Shown here: positions 41,904 to 49,584 of the stretch, piece by piece | Position numbering within the stretch: position 1 is the stretch's first letter | Layout: the number at the start of each line of letters is the position of its first letter | Assembly (NCBI RefSeq): GCF_019704555.1 | Contig: NZ_AP024745.1 | Span: forward strand, 3,728,501 to 3,792,500 | Length of the DNA stretch: 64,000 nt | Origin: Actinoplanes sp. L3-i22 | Lineage (GTDB): Bacteria; Actinomycetota; Actinomycetes; Mycobacteriales; Micromonosporaceae | Reading direction: 5' to 3' | Made by a program: the position numbers and the translations under genes | The notes under the pieces: model-generated | Database searches by the model: none | Told to the model about the DNA's origin: nothing | The model's input: only the letters and a program-made list of their open reading frames with translations

Positions 41904-43061
41904 CTAGTCGCCCTTGACGTTGACCAGCTGACGCAGGGTGTGGCGGATCGTGACCAGGTCCGCCGCGTCCCGCATCACCACGTCGATCGGCTTGTAGGCC
42001 TGCGGGATCTCGTCCAGGAACGCGTCGGTGTCGCGGTACTCGATGCCCTTCATCGCGGTGCGCAGCTGCTCCCGGGTGAAGGTCTTGCGGGCCTTCGAGC
42101 GCGAGTACGCCCGGCCGGCCCCGTGCGGTGACGAGTTCAGCGCCTCGGCGTTGCCCTTGCCGACGACCACGTAGGACGCGTCGCCCATCGACCCGGGGAT
42201 CAGGCCGGGCACGCCGGCGGCCGCGTTGATCGCGCCCTTGCGGGACAGCCACACCGTCTCGCCGTAGTGGGTCTCCCGCTCGGTGTAGTTGTGGTGGCAC
42301 TGCACCCGCTCCAGCTCGCGCACCGGCCCGCCGGCGAACGCGGCGAAGCACGCCACCACGCGGTCCATCATCTCGTCGCGGTTGGCCAGCGCGAAGTCCT
42401 GCGCCCAGCGCAGCTCGCGCAGGTACGCGTCGAACTCCTCGGTGCCCTCCTCGAGGTAGGCGAGGTCGCGGTCCGGCAGTTCGATCCCGCGCTCGGCCAT
42501 CAGCTTGCGCGCGACCTCGATGTGATGGCTCGCGATCTTGTTGCCGACGCCGCGCGAGCCGGAGTGCAGGAACAGCCAGACCCGGCCGTGCTCGTCCCGG
42601 CACACCTCGATGAAGTGGTTGCCGCTGCCCAGCGAGCCGAGCTGCAGCCGCCAGTTCGGCGCGTAGCCGGCCGGGTCGAAGGGCGCCTGCGCGGCGAGCC
42701 GGTCGACGCGGCGGCGGGCGGACTCGGTCAGCACGGTGTTGTAGCCGCCGGCCGAGAGCGGGACCGCCCGCTCGATCGCGGTGCGCAAGCCGCTGAGGTC
42801 CGGGTGCAGGTCCTCGACCCGGTACTGGGTGCGGACGGCGGCCATCCCGCAGCCGATGTCGACGCCGACCGCGGCCGGGATCAGCGCGCCCCGGGTCGGG
42901 ATCACCGACCCGACCGTGGCGCCCTTGCCGAGGTGCGCGTCCGGCATCAGCGCGATGTGCGGGTGGATGAAGGGCATCCGGGACGCCTTCTCGGCCTGCT
43001 TCAGCGTCTCGTCCTCGAGCAGGCTCGCCCAGTTGATCAGTCGCTCGTTGATCTGCCGCAC
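41904..43061 (-). CDS. rtcB: RtcB-type RNA 3-phosphate ligase
   Basis: A 385-residue RtcB protein that joins RNA 2',3'-cyclic phosphate or 3'-phosphate ends to 5'-OH ends using GTP and Mn2+. Metal and catalytic motifs are present: MPDAHLGKGATVG, GVDIGCGM, GSGNHFIEV, HSGSRGVGN, VQCHHNYTE and the guanylylated His region SSPHGAGRAYSR. GTG 43061 (VRQINERLINW) is preferred because GGGAGG lies about eight bases upstream; the longer frame to 43100 has no ribosome site. It is convergent with the conflict operon (4 bp between stops). RNA repair after nuclease damage is its known type of role; a functional tie to the operon is only suggested by position. Confidence 0.93.
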   Translation of the reverse strand: MRQINERLINWASLLEDETLKQAEKASRMPFIHPHIALMPDAHLGKGATVGSVIPTRGALIPAAVGVDIGCGMAAVRTQYRVEDLHPDLSGLRTAIERAVPLSAGGYNTVLTESARRRVDRLAAQAPFDPAGYAPNWRLQLGSLGSGNHFIEVCRDEHGRVWLFLHSGSRGVGNKIASHHIEVARKLMAERGIELPDRDLAYLEEGTEEFDAYLRELRWAQDFALANRDEMMDRVVACFAAFAGGPVRELERVQCHHNYTERETHYGETVWLSRKGAINAAAGVPGLIPGSMGDASYVVVGKGNAEALNSSPHGAGRAYSRSKARKTFTREQLRTAMKGIEYRDTDAFLDEIPQAYKPIDVVMRDAADLVTIRHTLRQLVNVKGD

Positions 43062-43105
43062 GTCAGGTTCCTCCCGGTGAAATCGAGAGGATCCTGACAC
43101 GTACC

Positions 43106-43549
43106 TCAGGAATCGGCCGTTGATTTAAACCGGGACCGCAGGGTGCCGACCGCTCCGGTGCAGCCCAGCGCCCAGGCCACCAGCAGCGGCTGGAACGCCA
43201 GCCGCACCGCCCGCTTGGCGTCGGTGTCCAGCCCGAAGCCGTCCTTGTGCTCGGCGAACTGGGCGATGTTGCCGGGGAAGACGGCCACGAAGAAGGCCGC
43301 CGCGGCCGCCCCGACGAGCCCCCGGGCCGGCTGTTTCCAGACGCTGAGCAGCGCCACCCCCAGGCTGATCTCGGCCGCGCCGGAGGCGAGCACCACGAAG
43401 TCCGGGTCGAGCGGCAGCCAGGCCGGGACCTGCGCCTGGAACTCCTGCCGGGCGACGGTCAGGTGGGAGGTGCCGGCGAAGGCCAGGAAGGCGCCGAGCG
43501 CGACCTGTCCGGCGCCGGCCGCGACGCGCAGTGCGCGAGAACTCGTCAT
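43106..43549 (-). CDS. DoxX-like membrane protein
   Basis: A 147-residue protein with four hydrophobic segments, the DoxX/DoxD-like arrangement: QVALGAFLAFAGTSHL, DFVVLASGAAEISLGVALL, GLVGAAAAAFFVAVFPGNIAQF, and LAFQPLLVAWALGCTGAV. The FPGNIAQF segment before helix 4 is common in actinobacterial members. No cofactor site is visible and the function is unknown; some family members form complexes with superoxide-detoxifying proteins. It is co-oriented with RtcB (44 bp apart) but has its own divergent promoter region with the CheY-like gene. Confidence 0.8.
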   Translation of the reverse strand: MTSSRALRVAAGAGQVALGAFLAFAGTSHLTVARQEFQAQVPAWLPLDPDFVVLASGAAEISLGVALLSVWKQPARGLVGAAAAAFFVAVFPGNIAQFAEHKDGFGLDTDAKRAVRLAFQPLLVAWALGCTGAVGTLRSRFKSTADS

Positions 43550-43644
43550 TCGGGATTCGTACCCCGAAGACCGCCCGGAAGCCGAGTCGGATATGTCACC
43601 CGGACGAGGGTGATAAAGCCTGGCCGGTTGGGTAATCCGCCCGG

Positions 43645-44118
43645 ATGACCACCGCTCGAGCCCTGCACGTGCTTCTCGTCGACGACGACGAGGCGGACGT
43701 CCTGATGGTCGAGGAGGCGCTCGAGACGGCCGACGTCCCGCCGATCGTGACCCGGGTCGCGGACGGGCGGCAGGCGCTCGACTTCCTGCGCAACCGGGGC
43801 GTCTACGCCGAGGCGCACCGCCCTGACCTGGTGCTTCTCGACCTGAACATGCCGCGGATGAACGGTCACGAGGTGCTCGCCGCGATGAAGCAGGACGAGG
43901 AGCTGCGGACCATCCCGGTGGTCGTGCTGACCACCTCGTCGGCGCGCGAGGACGTGACGGCCAGTTACCGCGAGCACGCCAGCGCGTTCGTGACCAAGCC
44001 GATGGACTACCCGTCGTTCGAGATCGCGGTGCGGACGATCAGCGACTTCTTCCAGTCGGCCGCGCTGGCCGAGCAGGAGCGGAGCGCGGTCATCCTGCCG
44101 TTCCGGCCCCGGCGTTGA
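43645..44118 (+). CDS. Single-domain CheY-like response regulator (Rcp1 type)
   Basis: A 157-residue REC-only protein: acidic pocket DDDE near residue 13, phosphoacceptor Asp in LVLLDLNMPRMNG, Thr/Ser in VVVLTTSS and Lys in AFVTKPMD. The insertion around QALDFLRNRGVY and the C-terminal extension are typical of Rcp1-like regulators that pair with phytochrome-type kinases. No kinase is adjacent. The start at ATG 43645 has only a weak ribosome site. Confidence 0.88.
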   Translation: MTTARALHVLLVDDDEADVLMVEEALETADVPPIVTRVADGRQALDFLRNRGVYAEAHRPDLVLLDLNMPRMNGHEVLAAMKQDEELRTIPVVVLTTSSAREDVTASYREHASAFVTKPMDYPSFEIAVRTISDFFQSAALAEQERSAVILPFRPRR

Positions 44119-44164
44119 TCAACGGTTGTTAGGGTTGCCGCCGCGCTCGGAAGGAGCCCACACC

Positions 44165-44566
44165 GTGACCGACCTGCCGACCCGGCTCATCGACCTGCTC
44201 GAGGCACCCAGCCCGTGCCTGATCGCCACCACCAACCCGGACGGATCGCCGCAGCTCACCCAGACCTGGGTGGACACCGACGGCAAGCACGTCCTGATCA
44301 ACACCGTGCGGGGTTTCCGCAAGCTGCGCAACATCGAGCGGGACCCGCGGGTCGCGGTCAGCGTGCTCGACGGCGCCGACCCGTCCAACTACTACTCGCT
44401 GGCCGGCACGGTGATCAGCACGGACACCGAGGGCGCCCGGGAGAGCATCGACCGGATCTCGCGGAAGTACACCGGCGGGCCCTACCAGAACTACGGCGGC
44501 GGCGAGCAGACCCGCGTGCTGCTGACGATCCGGGTCGACCGCGTGGTCCACGCGCCCTGGCACTGA
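44165..44566 (+). CDS. PPOX-class FMN/F420-dependent oxidoreductase
   Basis: A predicted 133-residue split-barrel flavin/deazaflavin-binding protein of the pyridoxamine-phosphate-oxidase class, as in the Rv1155/F420-dependent group. Typical motifs are CLIATTNPDGSPQLTQTWVDTDG near the start, NTVRGFRKLRNIERDPRVAVSV, and YYSLAGTVIST. GTG 44165 is chosen over an earlier frame start because AAGGAG lies eight bases upstream. A 25-bp perfect inverted repeat follows the stop. The substrate is unknown. Confidence 0.87.
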   Translation: MTDLPTRLIDLLEAPSPCLIATTNPDGSPQLTQTWVDTDGKHVLINTVRGFRKLRNIERDPRVAVSVLDGADPSNYYSLAGTVISTDTEGARESIDRISRKYTGGPYQNYGGGEQTRVLLTIRVDRVVHAPWH

Positions 44567-44572
44567 TTTTTG

Positions 44573-44627
44573 ACGATCAACATCATTGCGCCGTACGTCG
44601 TCCGTACGGCGCAATGATGTTGATCGT
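44573..44627. terminator. Perfect 25-bp inverted repeat between convergent genes
   Basis: Arms at 44573-44597 and 44603-44627 are exact complements around a 5-base TCGTC loop. It lies 6 bp after the oxidoreductase stop and 9 bp from the STAS gene stop, so it is placed as a bidirectional terminator. It is much longer than other terminators here, and the arm contains a less GC-rich GATCAACATCATT part; a TGATGTTGATC copy follows just outside. Confidence 0.75.
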
Positions 44628-44636
44628 GATGTTGAT

Positions 44637-44963
44637 CTAGCTGTTGGTGGCGGGCTCGCCGGTCAGCACCTCTTCGAGGTGGGTGACCTGCAGCAGCATG
44701 CGCACCATCGGGCCGAACTCGGTCAGCCGGAACGTGATCCCGCGGGCCAGGGCGGCCTTGCGGGTGGCGACGAGCGCGCCGAGCCCGGTCGAGTCCAGGA
44801 ACGCGACCTGGTGCATGTCGACCTCGAGCTGGGTGAAGCCGGGGGTCTCGATCGTCTGGCGGAGGACCTGGCGCAGTGCGCCGACGGTGTCCGCGTCGAT
44901 GTCGCCCTCGGGCACGATGACGACCCGATCGTCGTGCCGTTCGATCGTGCATCCGAATTCCAT
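44637..44963 (-). CDS. STAS-domain anti-anti-sigma factor
   Basis: A 108-residue RsbV/SpoIIAA-type STAS protein. The phospho-serine site is in HQVAFLDSTGLGALVA (Ser about residue 58), which an anti-sigma kinase would phosphorylate to switch off binding. ATG 44963 has GGGAG six bases upstream. It is divergent from a SigB/F-type sigma factor gene, and a MEDS-ATPase anti-sigma protein lies downstream, so a partner-switching module is present (inference from context). Confidence 0.9.
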   Translation of the reverse strand: MEFGCTIERHDDRVVIVPEGDIDADTVGALRQVLRQTIETPGFTQLEVDMHQVAFLDSTGLGALVATRKAALARGITFRLTEFGPMVRMLLQVTHLEEVLTGEPATNS

Positions 44964-45223
44964 GTCGTCTCCCTGTCGCGGTGTGCCCGCCGCGATGCCC
45001 ATATCGGTATCCGGCCAAACACATAACGCGTCACACGTTCCGGTGGTATACCCGACCCACCTGGACCGATTAGTACTTTCGGCTGGCAAGATCCGGGCCG
45101 TACGGCTAGGGTTCCGTCATCGGTCAAACAGTGCGCCGAGATTCCGTCCAGATGTGCGTCAGGGCATCGGGGGTGCGATTCTCGCCTGCGCGTGGCCTCC
45201 CCCGCCCGGTGAAGGGGACCGTC

Positions 45224-45988
45224 ATGCGCTACGCAGCGATCGACAACGAGACCGAGCCGGCCACCACGCTGGTCGAGACCCCGCGCGACGACCCGTCCTG
45301 GTCGTGGAAGCGCGGCGAGGCGATCACCGCGTGGCTGCCGATGGCCCGCCGGCTGGCCCGGCGCTACGCCAGCCGCGGCGTCGAGCTGGAGGACCTGGTC
45401 CAGGTCGCCACGGTCGGTCTGATCAAGGCGATCGACGGTTTCGCGCCGGACCGCGGCGCCGAGTTCACCGGCTACGCGATCCCGACCATCCTCGGCGAGC
45501 TGCGCCGGCACTTCCGGGACCGGATGTGGAACATCCGGGTGCCGCGCCGCCTGCAGGAACTCAACATGGGGATCAACCGGGCGCGCACCGAGCTGATCCA
45601 GACGCTCGGCCGGGTCCCGACCGTCGCCGACATCGCCCGGCACCTGGGGGTCGGCGAGGAAGCGGTGATCGAGGGGCTGGAGGGGGCGTACGCGTACCGC
45701 CCCACCTCGCTGTCCACCCCGATCACCGCGGACGGCGACGCCGAGCTCGGCGACACCCTCGGCGCCCCCGACCCCGGGTTCGAGGAGGCCGAGCTGCACC
45801 TCGCGCTCGGTCCCGCGCTGGCCGTCCTGACCGAGCGCGAACGGACGATCGTCACGCTGCGCTTCTACGGCAACCTGACCCAGAGCCAGATCGGCGAGCA
45901 GGTCGGGGTGTCCCAGATGCACGTGTCCCGGCTGCTCACCCAGGCGCTCGTCAAGCTGCGCGGCCATCTGGGGCCGGACACTCACTAA
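45224..45988 (+). CDS. SigB/SigF-family RNA polymerase sigma factor
   Basis: A 254-residue group 3 sigma factor of the general-stress/sporulation kind. Region 2 has LARRYASRGVELEDLVQVATVGLIKAIDGF and ELRRHFRDRMW; region 3 has GRVPTVADIARHLGV; region 4 has ERERTIVTLRFYGNLTQSQIGEQVGVSQMHVSRLL. ATG 45224 follows AAGGGG at seven bases. It is divergent from the STAS gene. The SigB-like promoter before the catalase gene (49516-49540) is a candidate target. Confidence 0.93.
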   Translation: MRYAAIDNETEPATTLVETPRDDPSWSWKRGEAITAWLPMARRLARRYASRGVELEDLVQVATVGLIKAIDGFAPDRGAEFTGYAIPTILGELRRHFRDRMWNIRVPRRLQELNMGINRARTELIQTLGRVPTVADIARHLGVGEEAVIEGLEGAYAYRPTSLSTPITADGDAELGDTLGAPDPGFEEAELHLALGPALAVLTERERTIVTLRFYGNLTQSQIGEQVGVSQMHVSRLLTQALVKLRGHLGPDTH

Positions 45989-46020
45989 GGTCCGACCGTC
46001 CGTGGACGATCTACGGCGAC

Positions 46021-47265
46021 GTGCCCGACATCCACGAAGTGCTCGACCGGCGACTGATCACACCGGTGTTCCAGCCCCTGGTCGACCTGACCTTCGGTCG
46101 GGTGCTCGGGTTCGAGGCGCTCAGCCGGGGCCCGGCCGGCACCCCGCTGGAGATGCCGACGGCGCTGTTCGCCGCGGCGCGCGCGGCCGGCCGGGAGGCC
46201 GAGCTCGACTGGATCTGCCGGGCCGCCGCCTACCGGGTGGCGCTGCGGGCCGGGTTCGGGCCGGAGCTGAACCTGTTCGTCAACATGGAGCCGACCGCGT
46301 GGCGCGCGGACTGCCCGGCCGACCTCGCGCCGATCGTCGCGCAGGCCCGGCATCGGCTGCGGGTGGTCACCGAGATGACCGAGCGGGTCATCGCGCACGA
46401 CCCGGCGGCGCTGCTCGCGGCGACCGCGAGCTGCCGGGAGAGCGGGTGGGGCGTCGCCCTCGACGACGTCGGCGCCGACCCGATGTCGCTGGCGCTGATG
46501 CCGTTCGTGCACCCGGACGTGGTGAAGCTGGACATGCAGCTGCTGCGGGCGCCGGACGACCCGAACACCGCCCGGGTGGTGGCCGCGGTCGCCGCGTACG
46601 CCGAGTCCAGCGGCGCGATCGTGCTCGCCGAGGGGATCGAGACGATCGAGCAGGTGGCGGTCGCGCGGAGCATGGGCGCGACGGTCGGGCAGGGCTTCTG
46701 GTTCGGCGTGCCCGGACCGTTGCCGGCCGACCTGCCGTACGCCAGCGCGCTGCCGAACGTGCCCAGGTCGACGGGGGACGCGCGGACGCCGTTCCAGGTG
46801 GTGGCGGCGGAGCGGCCGGTCACCCGGACGTCGAAGGCCCAGTTGATGTCGATGAGCCGGCACCTGGAAGCGCTGGCCGGCGACGGCCCGGAGCCACCGG
46901 TCCTGCTCGCCTGCTTCCAGGACGCCCGGCACTTCACGCCGGCGACCGCCACCCGGTTCACCCGGATCGCCGCGCACAGCCCGTTCGTCGCCGCGGTCGG
47001 CTCCGGGCTCAGCGACGAGCCGGCCCCGGGCGTCCGCGGCGCGCACCTCGACGCCGCGGACACCATGCACGGCGAGTGGAACGTGATCGTGGTCGGTCCG
47101 CACCGGGCGGCCGCCCTGGTCGCCCGGGACCTGGGCGACGACGGTCCGGACCGGAGTCGGCGGTTCGACTTCGCGCTCACCCACGACCGCCGGCTGGTCG
47201 TCGCGGCGGCCCGCTCGCTGCTGCGCTGCCTGGCGCCGGTGCCCGTGCTCAGCGGGCCGGGCTAG
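46021..47265 (+). CDS. EAL domain protein with C-terminal DICT-type sensor domain
   Basis: A 414-residue protein. The EAL domain (about 1-245) has FEALSRGP, NLFVNMEP, EMTERV, an altered DDVGADPMSL in place of DDFG, VKLDMQLL, AEGIET and GQGFWFG. The Val for Phe change and other deviations make catalytic activity uncertain. The C-terminal about 150 residues (PVLLACFQDARHFTP ... GEWNVIVVGPHRAAALVARD) match the DICT module often found with c-di-GMP proteins. It starts at GTG 46021, 32 bp after the sigma factor stop, and has no strong ribosome site. It is probably co-transcribed with the sigma gene. Confidence 0.82.
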   Translation: MPDIHEVLDRRLITPVFQPLVDLTFGRVLGFEALSRGPAGTPLEMPTALFAAARAAGREAELDWICRAAAYRVALRAGFGPELNLFVNMEPTAWRADCPADLAPIVAQARHRLRVVTEMTERVIAHDPAALLAATASCRESGWGVALDDVGADPMSLALMPFVHPDVVKLDMQLLRAPDDPNTARVVAAVAAYAESSGAIVLAEGIETIEQVAVARSMGATVGQGFWFGVPGPLPADLPYASALPNVPRSTGDARTPFQVVAAERPVTRTSKAQLMSMSRHLEALAGDGPEPPVLLACFQDARHFTPATATRFTRIAAHSPFVAAVGSGLSDEPAPGVRGAHLDAADTMHGEWNVIVVGPHRAAALVARDLGDDGPDRSRRFDFALTHDRRLVVAAARSLLRCLAPVPVLSGPG

Positions 47266-47348
47266 CCGCCGCCCCGCGCACCGGTCGCTGTCCTCGGCGG
47301 GCAGGACTAGTCTCTATCCCGAAGAGCGGTGGTGGGGAGGAGGACCCG

Positions 47349-47402
47349 ATGAGCGGTACGGTCCCGGACCCCGGACGGCCCGATGTGGAGTCCGGCGCGT
47401 GA
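47349..47402 (+). CDS. 17-residue leader ORF coupled to the MEDS-ATPase gene
   Basis: ATG 47349 has a near-ideal ribosome site (GGAGGAGG five bases upstream), and the frame ends in TGA at 47400-47402. This overlaps the GTG start of the next gene (GTGA). The peptide is MSGTVPDPGRPDVESGA. The main gene has no ribosome site of its own, so its translation probably depends on ribosomes finishing this ORF. The peptide may have no function itself. Confidence 0.5.
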   Translation: MSGTVPDPGRPDVESGA

Positions 47403-48298
47403 GGGACCACCCAGCGCTGCTCTACCAGGACATCGACGACTTCCTCCGAGGCGCCACGGCGTTCGCGCGGGCCGCGGTGACGGCCGGCGAGGCGGTGCTG
47501 GCCGCGGTGCCGGACAAGAACCTGGCCGCCCTGCAGGACGCCCTCGCCGACCTGGACGGTGAGATCCGCTACGTCGACATGACGGTCGCCGGCCGCAACC
47601 CCGGGCGGATCATCCCCGGGACCCTGCTGCCGTTCGCCGCCCTGCACGCCGGCCGGCCGGTGGCGATCATCCAGGAGGTGGTCTGGCCGGGTCGGACCGC
47701 CGTCGAATACCCGGCCTGCCTCCAGCACGAGGCGCTGCTCGACCTGGTCGTGCCCGGTGCGGTGCTGTGCCCGTACGACGCGGCCGGTCTGCCGGACGCG
47801 TGGGTGCGGGACGTGTGGTGCACCCATCCGGCGATCATCGCGGCGGGGGAGCGGCGGGCCAGCGCGCTCTACAACCCGGCGGCCGGTCTCGGCGAGCCAC
47901 TCCCGCCGGTGCCGGCCGGCGCGGCGACGACCGCCTTCGCGACGGTGGCGGACCTGACCGCGGTCCGGGGCTTCACCGGGTGGCACGCCCGGCAGGCCGG
48001 CCTCTCCGAGATCCGGGCCGAGGACCTGGTCGTCGCGGTCAACGAGCTGGCCGAGAACACCATCCTGCACAGTCCCGGCGGCGGGGTGGTCGCGGTCTGG
48101 TCCGAGCCGCACGTGCTGGTCTGCCAGGTCGACGACGGCGGTCAGATCATCGACCCGCTGGCCGGCCGGATCCCGCCGTCGGCGACCAGCGAGGGCGGGC
48201 GCGGCCTGCTGCTGGCCAACCAGCTGTGCGACTTCGTCCGGATCGACACGCGCCCGGGCGCGACGAGCATCCGCCTGCACATGGACTCGGTGCGGTGA
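47399..48298 (+). CDS. MEDS-domain sensor / HATPase anti-sigma regulatory protein
   Basis: A 299-residue protein joining a MEDS (methanogen/methylotroph DcmR sensory) domain (about 1-170, HPALLYQDIDDFLRGATAF, GRIIPGTLLPF) to a RsbW-like ATPase (about 180-299: VVAVNELAENTILHSPGGG N-box, VDDGGQIIDP, GGRGLLLANQLCD). It may bind and inhibit a sigma factor and phosphorylate a STAS antagonist such as the one at 44637-44963. GTG 47399 overlaps the stop of a 17-codon leader. It is co-oriented with the sigma factor and EAL genes. Confidence 0.88.
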   Translation: MRDHPALLYQDIDDFLRGATAFARAAVTAGEAVLAAVPDKNLAALQDALADLDGEIRYVDMTVAGRNPGRIIPGTLLPFAALHAGRPVAIIQEVVWPGRTAVEYPACLQHEALLDLVVPGAVLCPYDAAGLPDAWVRDVWCTHPAIIAAGERRASALYNPAAGLGEPLPPVPAGAATTAFATVADLTAVRGFTGWHARQAGLSEIRAEDLVVAVNELAENTILHSPGGGVVAVWSEPHVLVCQVDDGGQIIDPLAGRIPPSATSEGGRGLLLANQLCDFVRIDTRPGATSIRLHMDSVR

Positions 48299-48304
48299 GC
48301 CCGC

Positions 48305-48940
48305 TCAGGTGAGCAGGGCGCGGGCGAAGCGGGCCTCGAGCCGGGCCGCGGCGCCCACCACCGCGGGCAGCGTGCCGGCGAAGAAGAACGCCACCGCCAG
48401 GTAGAAGATCACGATGGTCAGGTAGGAGTCGCCGAGCCCGAGCAGCTCCGGCAGCTCGACGTCGTGGCTCGGCAGCGCCCAGCCCCACAGTCCCCAGGTC
48501 AGACCGCCGAGCAGGCCGGCCCACCAGGTCATGGTCAGCGTGACCGAGAGCGTGTTCGGCAGCCAGCGCAGCCCGGCGTGCGCGAGGTCCCGCCAGGTCT
48601 GCCGGTCGCCGAGCGCGGTCAGCAGCCGGATCAGCACGTTGCGGGACTCGGTGGTGCGGTACCCGGGCCGGGCGACCGGCTCGCCGAGCACGGCCGCGAT
48701 CCGCCCGCGCTCACTCTCCGCGAAACCCCGGGACATGCCCAGGGCAAAGATCATCAGGGGTACGCCGAGCCAGACGACCGCCAGCCCGAGCCCGGCCGTG
48801 AAGCCGGTGACACAGACCGTGAACGCGGCCATGGCCAGCGGAAACCCGGTCAGCACGTACCGGGTGTCGAGCCCGGCCCGCGGCACGAACCGCAGAGCCG
48901 GCCCGGGAACGAGCACGGGGTCCAGCTGCGTCGTCGTCAT
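48305..48940 (-). CDS. Stand-alone sensor-domain membrane protein
   Basis: A 211-residue protein with four hydrophobic segments in two pairs: YVLTGFPLAMAAFTVCVTGF plus GLGLAVVWLGVPLMIFALGM, and SVTLTMTWWAGLLGGLTWG plus LTIVIFYLAVAFFFAGTLPAV. It matches the putative sensor domain usually found at the N-terminus of actinobacterial histidine kinases, but no kinase part follows. It could be a remnant or a membrane partner. ATG 48940 (MTTTQLDP) is chosen; ATG 48958 would add six residues. It is convergent with the MEDS gene. Confidence 0.78.
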   Translation of the reverse strand: MTTTQLDPVLVPGPALRFVPRAGLDTRYVLTGFPLAMAAFTVCVTGFTAGLGLAVVWLGVPLMIFALGMSRGFAESERGRIAAVLGEPVARPGYRTTESRNVLIRLLTALGDRQTWRDLAHAGLRWLPNTLSVTLTMTWWAGLLGGLTWGLWGWALPSHDVELPELLGLGDSYLTIVIFYLAVAFFFAGTLPAVVGAAARLEARFARALLT

Positions 48941-48990
48941 GCCTGTGACGCTATTCATCGACGCCCGCGTGTTCGATGGGGCGAGCTGGT

Positions 48991-49024
48991 CGTTCCATGG
49001 TGGGGCTAGCCCCACCATGGAACG
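48991..49024. terminator. Perfect 34-bp palindrome (terminator)
   Basis: 15-bp arms at 48991-49005 and 49010-49024 around CTAG are exact complements. It lies 4 bp past the stop of the small membrane protein gene on the minus strand, and upstream of the sensor-domain gene, so it most likely ends the former. Confidence 0.75.
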
Positions 49025-49028
49025 GTCG

Positions 49029-49418
49029 CTACGAGTGCAGGCGCAGGATGACGTTGGCGATCAGGACCAGGGCGACGAAGCCGATGCTGAACGCCCAGAC
49101 CGACTTCTGGGCGGCCGACTTCTGCTGGCCGGGGGCGCCCAGGTTGCCCTTGGCGAAGGTGAACGACGGCGCCATGTACTCCAGCGCGACGCCCTCCTCC
49201 GGGACCATGAAGTCGAGCTTGGCGCGGCCGACCCGGCGCGGGAACATGTACGGCACGAAGATCTCGAGGTGGTGCGGCCCACCCGGGATCAGCTCGTAGT
49301 ACTGCTGCCCCCAGTCGTGCACCACCACGTCGTGGCCGTCGATGGTCAGGCGGGGCTTGGTCATGTTGTAGAGGAAAGCGCCCGGGGGACGCCGGAAGTT
49401 GAGGGCGAGAGCAGCCAT
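49029..49418 (-). CDS. Hypothetical C-terminally anchored protein
   Basis: A 129-residue protein with a soluble beta-rich part (LTIDGHDVVVHDWGQQYYELIPGGPHHLEIFVPYMF) and one C-terminal membrane helix (SVWAFSIGFVALVLIANVILRL). It reads like a small tail-anchored protein of a kind common in actinobacteria; I cannot assign a function. ATG 49418 is used; GTG 49430 would add four residues. It is divergent from the catalase gene and followed by a strong palindromic terminator. Confidence 0.7.
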   Translation of the reverse strand: MAALALNFRRPPGAFLYNMTKPRLTIDGHDVVVHDWGQQYYELIPGGPHHLEIFVPYMFPRRVGRAKLDFMVPEEGVALEYMAPSFTFAKGNLGAPGQQKSAAQKSVWAFSIGFVALVLIANVILRLHS

Positions 49419-49515
49419 CGTCGGGCTCACAAACGGGGGTCGGCGGCAAAGAATTGTGCGCACTCTATGTGAGGGCGATGGGCCCCGCCACCCCGGATTG
49501 ACCTTGGGCGGGATC

Positions 49516-49540
49516 GTTTGTCCGGGGTGGCCCGGGGTAC
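49516..49540 (+). promoter_or_regulatory. SigB/SigF-type promoter of the catalase gene
   Basis: GTTT (49516-49519) and GGGTAC (49535-49540) are separated by 15 bp, which matches the GTTT-N(13-15)-GGGTAT pattern of general-stress sigma factors. It lies about 45 bp before the catalase start. The sigma factor at 45224-45988 is a candidate reader. Confidence 0.6.
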
Positions 49541-49584
49541 TCGACACACCGGTCGAATAAACCTTATTGAGGGAGTTTGTCCGG

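Noticed and set aside
44644..46020. Fusion of the EAL-DICT protein to an upstream frame
   Set aside because: The upstream frame is antisense to the STAS gene and out of frame with the sigma factor gene.
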